Below, piece by piece: positions 47,772 through 56,173 of a stretch of DNA of 64,000 nt (position 1 is its first letter; every line of letters begins with the position of its first letter). The position numbers and the translations under genes were made by a program. Location: positions 186,001 to 250,000 of the forward strand of contig JBAOHI010000073.1 in NCBI GenBank assembly GCA_037045535.1, written 5' to 3'. The notes beneath the pieces were generated by a model. The model did no database searches. It was not told where the DNA came from and saw only the letters and a program-made list of their open reading frames with translations. The DNA is from Competibacter_A sp037045535. GTDB lineage: Bacteria > Pseudomonadota > Gammaproteobacteria > Competibacterales > Competibacteraceae.

Positions 47772-48563
47772 TACTGTTGGAAGCCGATCAAATCCGTGTC
47801 GCCCTGGCCGGGCGGCCAGTGGTGAACGGAGTCGGGCTACGGGTCGCCGCCGGCCAGATGCTGGCGCTGCTCGGCCCAAATGGCGCTGGCAAGACCACGC
47901 TCCTGGCGGCATTGGCGGGCTTGCGACCGTTTCAAGGCGAAATACGGATTCAGGGACGCTCGTTGGCGCGCTTGAACCGGCGCGAACGGGCTCGCGCCTT
48001 GGCCTATCTACCCCAAGGCCAAACCGCTCACTGGCCGTTAACCGTGCGCCGTCTGGTCGAGTTGGGACGCTTGCCGCATCAGGCGCCCTGGCATCCGCCC
48101 GCAGCGGCCGACCGCTTGGCAGTCGCGTCCGCACTGGAACGCACCGGCATCGCAGCACTGGCCGAACGCCCGTTCGACACCCTATCGGGCGGCGAGCGGG
48201 CGCGAGCCCTGTTGGCGCGGGTGCTGGCGGTGGAAGCGCCGTTGGTCTTGGCCGATGAGCCGGTTGCTTCGCTCGATCCTTACCATCAATTACGAGTGAT
48301 GGAATTATTACGCGGTCATGCCGATACTGGCGCGGCGGTCATCGTCGTTTTGCATGACCTAACCCTGGCCGCTCGATTCTGCGACGAACTGGTGTTGTTG
48401 CGGGATGGTATGCTCGTCGCCAGCGGTGCGCCCCGAATCCGTGCTCACCACGCACCACTTGGCCGATACCTATCGCGTGACGGCTTTGCAAGGCGAATAC
48501 GAGAGTCAGCGTTACGTATTGCCGTGGCAGCGACATTCTCGCGATCAAGAGCACCCTGGATGA
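47768..48563 (+). CDS. btuD: BtuD-like ABC ATPase for cobalamin uptake (3' frameshift)
   Basis: Walker A 'GPNGAGKTT' near residue 38, signature 'LSGGERARALLARVLA', Walker B 'PLVLADEPVASLDP', H-loop 'VLHDLTLAA'. All core motifs are intact. The literal frame runs on to 48631 with an unlikely tail; dropping one C from the run at 48431-48434 gives 'ESVLTTHHLADTYRVTALQ' and a stop at 48561-48563, the normal end of such ATPases. It energises BtuC from the cytoplasm. The corrected stop overlaps the tonB start (ATGA at 48560). Confidence 0.87.
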
Positions 48564-49427
48564 ACGCTGGCAGCACAGTGGCACGATGTCGAATCGGCTC
48601 GTCTGGGGCTTGCAACCTGCTTGTCGGTTAGCATGCATCTTGGCCTGCTCTCTCTACCGGTCGCGTGGCAGCCGACCTTCAAACCGCCGACCGTATTGCA
48701 GATGACGCTGGTAACTCCAGTATCCTGCCGCTCCAACACGACAATCCCGGGAATCCATTACGCCCGAGTCGCCGCCCGCGCCCGCTGCGTCCGCTGTACC
48801 TCCCGCACCTGTCGAGCCGATACGCGAACCCGCATTGCCATCGTCGCCATCCATCCCACAAACCAAACCAGACCTGCGCGAACGCCGCGATACGACGCCA
48901 CCGCGTCCGGCGCGCGTGGCCAAACCGAAGCGGCCCAAACAAGCCACGCCGCCTCCAACGATAACCAAAGCCACCGCCCATGCCTCAACGGCTCATCCGG
49001 CACGCCCGCGACCGGCTCGCACGGCAGCCGCATCGCCCGCACCGAACATCCCAAACTTGCCTAAAGGTGGGGAACAGGCGGATAGCGGCGAAAAAGCGCC
49101 AGGTAACGATCTTAAAAGCTCGATGACGCCTTCGGTTCATCAGTCCCCACCCTCTCCCGCGATGGAAGCCCGTTTGCAACCCATGCCGGGCAATCCGCCG
49201 CCGCGTTATCCGCCGCTGGCGCGCCAACGTGGTATCGAGGGACAGGTATTGCTACGGCTTACGGTCAACGAAATGGGGCGCGTCGAGGCGATCGATATCG
49301 CAGAAAGCAGCGGCAACGAATCGTTGGATCAGGAAGCGCGACGGACCGTGTCGCGCTGGCGTTTTTATCCGCCTCAACGGAAAGGGGAGTCGTGACCCAG
49401 CGGATTCGCTTCCGGCTACGAAACTGA
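48560..49427 (+). pseudogene. tonB: TonB-family energy transducer, several frameshifts
   Basis: Pieces of a TonB protein are found in successive frames: N-terminal anchor 'LGLATCLSVSMHLGLLSLP' (frame 0, about 48600-48715), a proline-rich spacer 'PESPPAPAASAVPPAPVEP' and basic Pro/Lys region (frame 1), and the C-terminal domain 'YPPLARQRGIEGQVLLRL' with 'SRWRFYPP'. Two one-base insertions (about 48600 and 48722) link these. A third, opposite shift near 49385 would restore the usual ending 'VTQRIRFRL' and a stop at 49427; otherwise the gene stops at 49395. The last gene of the B12 cluster, probably the dedicated energiser for BtuB. Confidence 0.75.
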
Positions 49428-49527
49428 GCGTATCGATCGTTCACCGCTACAGGCTATAGGATGATCGCCGGCCTAGGTTTGGTCCGTCCAGGCCGCTTTT
49501 CCGAAGGAAAGACGCGAGAATAAAGGA

Positions 49528-50202
49528 TCAACCCGTAACCGCGAAGACCCAGTATTGCGCGCCTTCTTCCTCAATGTAGGGTCCATCCGATACGTGGCGA
49601 ATCAATCTGATTTTTTCTTCTTGTTGCATCTGCTCGCAGAAGGACTCGAAACCCGAACGCTCGCAGTAGCTTTTTCGGGTACTGACAACGATCAAACCCT
49701 TCTTTTTGGTGACTCGTACGAGTTCGGAGAGAGATTCGGGCGGTACATGCCCCAACGTGAAAACCCCACAAGAAATCGTGACGTCGTACTGATCATCCGG
49801 GTAGGCATCCATTCGCTGGCTTAGATCGACATTACCACGCAATGATCGATAGGCTCCTGTTTCCTCTGCCTTTTCAACCATCTTTGGACTCAAGTCGCAA
49901 CCATCGATGCGACGATATCCCAAGTTGGCTAACTCTTTACCCACCAAGCCAGTGCCGCATCCGGCATCGAGAATGGCAATTTCAGGATTTTCGGGATCGA
50001 CCATCGTATCGCCGTTGCTTGGCAGACGATTGAGTAGGTCGGCAATATAGGCGGGTGCACTGTACCGCTCATCGCCCACATCCGCATCGTATCGATCGGC
50101 CCACGACTGGTAGTAGGCTTTGAGACGAGTGGTGTCTCCATCCAAGTTATGAGCGTGTTTGACAGCATCCCAACTGGATGCTTTATCGGCTTTCTTCGTC
50201 AT
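49528..50202 (-). CDS. Class I SAM-dependent methyltransferase
   Basis: 224 residues from ATG 50202, six bases after GGGAG. Motif I 'IAILDAGCGTGLVGKELA', 'IDGCDLSPKMVEKAEET', 'YDVTISCGVFTLGHVPPE' and 'KKGLIVVSTRKSYCER' place it near WBSCR27/UbiE-like small-molecule methyltransferases. No substrate can be named. Isolated on the minus strand between tonB and a long AT-rich intergenic region. Confidence 0.85.
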   Translation of the reverse strand: MTKKADKASSWDAVKHAHNLDGDTTRLKAYYQSWADRYDADVGDERYSAPAYIADLLNRLPSNGDTMVDPENPEIAILDAGCGTGLVGKELANLGYRRIDGCDLSPKMVEKAEETGAYRSLRGNVDLSQRMDAYPDDQYDVTISCGVFTLGHVPPESLSELVRVTKKKGLIVVSTRKSYCERSGFESFCEQMQQEEKIRLIRHVSDGPYIEEEGAQYWVFAVTG

Positions 50203-50686
50203 CGTAACTCCCATAAAACCAAGGTTTAAGGATGAGTACTTTGTCGAGCAGCCCCTCTCTTTGAGGAAAGATCAACGGATACGACAATGCTCCGCAGACC
50301 CAAGACCACCCAAAGGGTCTTTGGAGTATATAGCTTTAGTTTTGCAATGATCAACGACTTTCGAAACCATAAATAATTTTCTTTATTATATTTAACAACT
50401 TAAAAAATAGTTGCTGTCATTATCAGAAAACTCAGAATGTCGAGCAACTACATCTTAACATTTCTTCATAATGTTCAATTTATCAACGATACTCACGATT
50501 CAGATTATCAATAATTTTACGACTCCAAAGAGGGTATTGAATTTCTCAAGCATATCGTTGTTAACTGAAATAAAGATCTCAAACAACCCACTGATGGCCG
50601 TATCGATCCAGCGGCATTTCTAATAGCCTGACCGGATCGAACGGTGAATGTACTCTGCGAAATATCAATTCGTTTAAACTCAAAAA
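50203..50686. other. 484-bp AT-rich intergenic region, no gene seen
   Basis: Divergent region between the methyltransferase and the 50687 gene. It is AT-rich with several A/T runs (around 50380-50420) that would suit promoters in either direction. No RNA gene, repeat or reading frame with support is visible. Confidence 0.6.
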
Positions 50687-52250
50687 ATGCACAAGTCACT
50701 ATTTCTGTTACTATTATTGTGTACAATGGCATCCGCATGGGCTGACATTCCTGCCACGCCGGTCATGACCCTCTACCGATTCAATGGCAGTCTTGAGATC
50801 CCTTATTATGACATCGATACATTTCAAATATCTGGCCCTTCTCGACCTGCTGGTACTCTAGCGCAAGGTACTTCTTTAATTCCCTGTCTGGTCATCAGAG
50901 AAGGGCATCCCTTGACGGACCACAATGGCACGCCCTATGTGGGATTTCATATCGTGGTGAACTCGCGTACCGCCACGCCCGCCTCGACGGAAATATTCAA
51001 AAAAGCGATGGCAAACCGCGAACATTTGCGGGTACCGCATCATCATTGCGGTGGTGACGTGAGGCATGTCATAAGCGTTCGCAATCTATATACCATTAAA
51101 AAAGCTCATTTTTTCGATCCGCCATTGCCGAACTGGGCACGTAACGCCCCGGATCGGACGATGGAACATCACGGCGAACTGGATCGGATCGTGCGTGCTT
51201 TCCACAATTCCGCCTATTGCGCGGCGGCCAACCAACGACTCATCGGACGACGCGCGGCTCTACAACGCGCTTGGCAAAATTTTATCGATGCACATCTGAA
51301 CCATTGGCCTCGGTCTGCATTAAATCAGGCCAAGCAATTGGACTACGCAATGCGCACCGCTATTTTCGAGGGACATCTCGACCGTGGCTGTAGTGCCTAT
51401 GGCGCTTGTGAACGAAACATCATCGCGCTATCGCTGCGCAATCGAGCTCGAGGCAATTGCTCGAAACGCCAAGGTTGCCGGTTTGAGGGCGATTATCAAT
51501 CCGTAGCGACTCGCGTTTCTCAATACAATATTTGGGATGAATACCTCACCCAAATTTCTGGATTGACTTCCTGTTTCTTACGGCGGGATTTGGAGGATGG
51601 CTTACCGACTACCCCTAACATGGACGGTCATACTCGCACCTATTATCGAAAAATTCGACGAATGTATCGGCAAAATCTTGGTCCAATTCAAAAAATATTG
51701 TTCGGCAGCGACCGCGAACTCCAAGACGTTTTCCCGAATAGTCCCTCTGAAAGAACTAAAAAATCTTCGGCATTATTACCATGCCCCGGCAATGGGCCAA
51801 TGTTTTCCAAATCATGATCGGGTGGAATATTTATCTGGCGCAATTGCCTGGAAAGACAACCGTTTCGCACTGCTCGCCAATACACGGATTCGAGTCGATC
51901 AACGCACGAAAGGCGGTTATTTCTTTCGGGATTTCGTGCTCGATCAGCAGCCCGATGGAGACGTAGTACGGTATGTCGATGACTACCCTGGCTTTATCGT
52001 CGATGGCAGAAAAATTTCCTTGAAATCGGCTACCGGTTGCTCGCCATACGGCGTGCCGCGTGGCTGCCGATTCAAAGTGATCGGTCGTTATCGAAAAACT
52101 CCTTCCTGGTTAAGAAGCGGAAAACCGCTGGCGCTAACCTGCCGCATTCTCGATCAAAGACAGCAATGTCAAGGTAAAAGCGTGTTAAGAACGGTTACCG
52201 TGGGAGGATTCTGCGATACCCAAATGCAACCCATCGTTGGCGTTCGCTAG
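50687..52250 (+). pseudogene. Unknown exported cysteine-containing protein, frameshifted
   Basis: Signal peptide 'MHKSLFLLLLLCTMASAWA' from ATG 50687. The first frame continues to about 51740, with 'GFHIVVNSRTATPASTEIF', 'HHHCGGDVRHVISVRN' and several cysteines ('GCSAYGACERN', 'GNCSKRQGCRF'). A frame shifted by one base continues convincingly from about 51720 to 52250 with more cysteines ('ATGCSPYGVPRGCRF', 'TCRILDQRQQCQG', 'GGFCDTQMQP'). The corrected protein would be about 520 residues with an oxidised periplasmic or outside character. No family recognised. Lower GC than most neighbours. Confidence 0.6.
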
Positions 52251-52529
52251 CACCGAACCATGCCGGCTCCGGATGAAGATATCTGCACAATTTTTCAGTG
52301 TATTTAGGGCTAGCAATGCCACCTTTATAAGGCATGATTATTAATTTTAAAGCACCATACTTCCATCTTTGATCAAAAGATGCCTCCAGTTTTTTATTAT
52401 ATTAATCAATACTAGTTATTGAGAAATCTACCCGAATTTTTTACAAAGTTGATTGCATGATGCAGTCAAGTGTTGTATTACTAGAACGCAATGAATGTAA
52501 TTAATATAGTTACAAAAATAATTGCACCC

Positions 52530-53726
52530 ATGGTCAAAATCTCCCTTCGAAATGTTTACAAAATCTTCGGGGACAATCCAAAGGTCGCCCTGCAATTGCT
52601 GGAGCAGGACGTGGATAAAGCCGAGATTTTCAAGCGCACTGGCCAAAGCGTGGGCGTCATGCGCGCCAGTTTCGACATCCAAGAAGGCGAAATTTTCGTC
52701 ATCATGGGTCTGTCCGGCTCTGGCAAATCGACCCTGGTGCGGTTGTTGAATCGCCTGATCGAACCGACCTCGGGACAAATCCTGGTCGATGGCGACGATA
52801 TCGCCGCCCTACCAGCAGCGGGTCTACGCGATCTGCGACGGCACAAGATGAGTATGGTGTTTCAGTCGTTCGCGCTGATGCCGCATCTCAACATCATCGA
52901 CAATGCGGCTTTTGGCCTCGAACTGTCTGCCGTTCCGCGCAAGATCCGCCACGAGCGCGCGTTGGCGGCTTTGGACCAGGTCGGTCTGAAAGCTTATGCC
53001 GAGAGCTACCCGGACGAACTCTCGGGCGGTATGAAACAGCGGGTAGGGTTAGCCCGAGCTTTGGCCAATGATCCCGATATTCTGTTGATGGACGAAGCAT
53101 TTTCCGCCCTTGATCCGCTCATCCGGGCGGAGATGCAAGATCAGTTGCTGGATCTACAAACTCAGCAAAAACGCACCATCGTGTTCATTTCTCACGATCT
53201 GGATGAAGCCATGCGCATCGGTGATCGCATCGCGATCATGGAAGGCGGGCGCGTGGTGCAAGTGGGGACACCAGAGGAAATCCTGCGCAACCCCGCCGAC
53301 GAGTACGTCAGTTCGTTCTTCCGAGGGGTGGACGCTTCCAAAATACTGACCGCCGGCGATGTGGCACGCACCGAACATGCCACGCTGATTGATCGAGAAG
53401 GCGCCGGTATTCGCTCCGCATTGCAACAAATTTCTGCCCGCATCGAAGATTATGGCTACGTGATCGGTCTCAACCGGGTATTTCACGGCGTGGTGTCCGC
53501 CGATTCTCTGCGCGTAGCGGGTCGAAATGAGGGCGCTCCGCTCAAACAAGCTTTTTTACCGGAGATCGAACCCATTTCGGTCGATACCCCCTTGAATGAA
53601 TTGTTGGGCAGAGTCGCTCAAGCGCCTTGCGGTGTCCCGGTCATCGATTCGCATCAACGCTATCTGGGGGTAGTCACCAAAGCCAACCTGCTGCTGGCGT
53701 TGAACGGAGAAGAGGAATTCGTATGA
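52530..53726 (+). CDS. proV: Glycine betaine/proline ABC transporter ATPase ProV
   Basis: 398 residues from ATG 52530 (a longer start at 52491 adds 13 residues). N-terminal 'KISLRNVYKIFGDNPKVALQ' is specific for ProV/OpuAA. Walker A 'GLSGSGKSTLVRLLNRL', signature 'ELSGGMKQRVGLARALA', Walker B 'PDILLMDEAFSALDP', and a C-terminal CBS pair ('VIGLNRVFHGVVS', 'QRYLGVVTKANLLLALNGEE') that senses ionic strength. Energises osmoprotectant import under salt stress. Overlaps proW by 4 bp. Confidence 0.95.
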   Translation: MVKISLRNVYKIFGDNPKVALQLLEQDVDKAEIFKRTGQSVGVMRASFDIQEGEIFVIMGLSGSGKSTLVRLLNRLIEPTSGQILVDGDDIAALPAAGLRDLRRHKMSMVFQSFALMPHLNIIDNAAFGLELSAVPRKIRHERALAALDQVGLKAYAESYPDELSGGMKQRVGLARALANDPDILLMDEAFSALDPLIRAEMQDQLLDLQTQQKRTIVFISHDLDEAMRIGDRIAIMEGGRVVQVGTPEEILRNPADEYVSSFFRGVDASKILTAGDVARTEHATLIDREGAGIRSALQQISARIEDYGYVIGLNRVFHGVVSADSLRVAGRNEGAPLKQAFLPEIEPISVDTPLNELLGRVAQAPCGVPVIDSHQRYLGVVTKANLLLALNGEEEFV

Positions 53727-54910
53727 GCGAACCTGCAAAAGATCGCCGGGTTGTAACGAATCTCTTTCGATCTGCGTTCTCTTCCGGCGAAATTCATCAC
53801 AAAATGCTGATTATTAATTTTTTTGTTCTGTTATTGTCGATGCCGGTTGCAACGTTTGCCGTGCCTGCCGCCGATCCATCGGCAAGCAATCCCTGGGCGA
53901 CCGACGAATCGGCATCGTCGTCCGCACCGTCCTCGGCATCGGCGAATACGGATTGGCTCAACGCCGCGCCCGCCGCCGAGCAGGAAACGACTATCAATTG
54001 GTTGGATCCTTTTCAGGAAACCATCATTCCTCTGAACCAATGGGTGGAACAGGGCCTGGATTGGCTGGTCGCCAATTTCCGTCCGGTCTTTCAAACCATC
54101 CGCTGGCCGATCGACGCGATCCTGACCTCCATCGAATCGACCTTGCAAACGGCGCCTGCCCTGCTGGTGATCCTGGTTTTCGTGCTGTTGGCTTGGCAGA
54201 TGGTGGGCATTCGGTTAGCAATCGGCACGTTCATCTCGCTGGTCGTCGTCGGACTGATCGGCGCCTGGTCCGAGGCCATGGTGACCTTAGCTTTGGTGCT
54301 GACCTCGGTCTTTTTCTGCCTGCTGGTCGGATTGCCGCTTGGCATCTGGCTGGCGCGTAACGACCGGGCATTGGCGATTACCCGCCCGATTCTCGATGCC
54401 ATGCAAACGACGCCAGCGTTCGTGTACCTGGTGCCCATCGTCATGCTATTTGGCATCGGTAACGTTCCCGGCGTGGTCGTCACGATCATCTTTGCCCTGC
54501 CGCCGCTGATTCGTTTGACCAACTTGGGCATTCGTCAGGTTCCTGCCGATCTCGTGGAGGCGGCCCAGGCGTTCGGCTCCAGTCCGCGACAACTGCTCTA
54601 CAAGGTCCAGATTCCCTTGGCGATGCCCAACATCATGGCCGGGGTCAATCAAACCCTGATGTTGGCGTTGTCCATGGTGGTCATCGCTTCGATGATTGCC
54701 GTGGGCGGTCTGGGTCAGATGGTATTGCGCGGAATCGGGCGCCTGGACATGGGATTGGCGACGGTCGGCGGCGTGGGCATCGTACTGCTCGCCATCATTC
54801 TCGATCGATTGACGCAATCGTTTGGCGCCGCCACTCGCCATCGGGAAGCTCGTCACTGGTACCAACGGGGTCCAGCAGGTCTGGCCTATCGCTTGTTGGG
54901 CCGTCACTAA
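53723..54910 (+). CDS. proW: Glycine betaine/proline ABC transporter permease ProW
   Basis: 395 residues. From about residue 60 it is very close to E. coli ProW ('LDPFQETIIPLNQWVEQGLDW', 'AWSEAMVTLALVLTS', 'MQTTPAFVYLVPIVMLFGI', 'VNQTLMLALSMVVIASMIAVGG'). The first 55 residues carry an extra hydrophobic segment (MLIINFFVLLLSMPVATFA) and a Ser/Ala linker before the usual N-tail 'SNPWATDES'. Co-translated with proV (ATGA). Forms the membrane channel. Confidence 0.93.
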   Translation: MSEPAKDRRVVTNLFRSAFSSGEIHHKMLIINFFVLLLSMPVATFAVPAADPSASNPWATDESASSSAPSSASANTDWLNAAPAAEQETTINWLDPFQETIIPLNQWVEQGLDWLVANFRPVFQTIRWPIDAILTSIESTLQTAPALLVILVFVLLAWQMVGIRLAIGTFISLVVVGLIGAWSEAMVTLALVLTSVFFCLLVGLPLGIWLARNDRALAITRPILDAMQTTPAFVYLVPIVMLFGIGNVPGVVVTIIFALPPLIRLTNLGIRQVPADLVEAAQAFGSSPRQLLYKVQIPLAMPNIMAGVNQTLMLALSMVVIASMIAVGGLGQMVLRGIGRLDMGLATVGGVGIVLLAIILDRLTQSFGAATRHREARHWYQRGPAGLAYRLLGRH

Positions 54911-54990
54911 CGGCGCGGAAACGCGTCCCCCCGCAGGGGTGTACACCGACACCCCTGTCCTGATCCTGCTTCGGAAAGAAGGAGAGACGC

Positions 54991-56017
54991 ATGAGATTTT
55001 TCACGACTCGCTGGACTGGCCTGCAAGGGTTCCTGACCGCTCTACTGACTTTGTGCTTGTGGTCCGCAAGCGGTCAGGCGACGGACCTACCTGGAAAAGG
55101 CATTACCGTTCAACCGCTGAAAAGCTCGATTGCCGAAGAAACCTTCCAAACCTTGCTGGTCGTGAAAGCGCTGGAACGCCTGGACTACGAGGCCAAACCG
55201 ATCAAGGAAGTGGAATACGCGACCGCGCATGTGGCCATCGCCAACGGCGACGGTACTTTCCTGGCCGATCACTGGGATCCGTTGCATGTGGACTTCTACA
55301 CCAAAGCCGGCGGTAGCCGACAAAATTTACCGGGAAGGCATCTACTCGCCCGGCGCGTTGCAGGGCTATTTGATCGACAAGAAAACCGCCGATCACTACA
55401 AAATTAGCCGTATCGACCAACTCAAGGATCCGAAATTAGCCAAGCTGTTCGACACCAACGGCGACGGCAAGGCGGATCTGGCGGGTTGCAATCCCGGTTG
55501 GGGCTGTGAAAAAGTGATCGAACATCAACTGGATGCCTACGGTCTGCGCGGCACGGTCACGCACAATCAGGGCAGTTACTCGGCCATCATCGCCGACACC
55601 ATCACGCGCTTCAAACAGGGCAAACCGGTGCTGTACTACACCTGGACGCCCTACTGGGTTTCGGGGGTGATGGTGCCCGGACGCGACGTGGTGTGGCTGC
55701 AAGTGCCTTTCTCTTCGTTACCCGGCGAGCGCAAGGATGTGGACACGACCTTGCCGAACGGCCAGAACTACGGTTTCCAGGCCAACAACCAACGCATCAT
55801 CGCCAACCGCAAGTTTGCCGAAGCCAATCCCGCAGCCGCCAAGCTGTTCTCGATCATGCAGATCAGCGCCAACGACATCAGTGCGCAGAATCTGCGGATG
55901 CGCGATGGCGAAAAGAGCATGGCCGACATCGAGCGCCATACCGATGCCTGGATCAAGGCGCATCAAAAGACGTTTGATGGCTGGATCACAGCGGCGCTCA
56001 ACGCTACCAAAAGTTGA
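54991..56017 (+). pseudogene. proX: Glycine betaine-binding protein ProX, frameshifted
   Basis: Frame from ATG 54991 gives a signal peptide ('LTALLTLCLWSASGQA') and 'KGITVQPLKSSIAEETFQ' through 'WDPLHVDFYTKAGG'; the remainder, 'ADKIYREGIYSPGALQGYLI' to 'AHQKTFDGWITAALNATKS', is in the next frame ending at 56017. Dropping one base at about 55314-55315 joins them into about 341 residues collinear with E. coli ProX, including 'TNGDGKADLAGCNPGWGCE'. It is the periplasmic receptor for ProVW, 80 bp downstream of proW. Confidence 0.87.
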
Positions 56018-56073
56018 GGTGCGTTACTACAACGCGCCGCAAGCCAATTGCTTGCCATATCCTGGCGATCTCT

Positions 56074-56095
56074 CCCCTCTCGTCTGCGAGAGGGG
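56074..56095. repeat. REP-like hairpin, copy C
   Basis: Eight-base stem CCCCTCTC / GAGAGGGG with loop GTCTGC, in the gap between the convergent proX and GH31 genes. Resembles the hairpins at 9341 and 35429; may also end transcription. Confidence 0.7.
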
Positions 56096-56173
56096 TCTCC
56101 GACAAATCTCTCTATCACTGACACTGGGCTCATCGGCTACACGGGTTGCAACCAGCCGATAGCCACCAAACAT

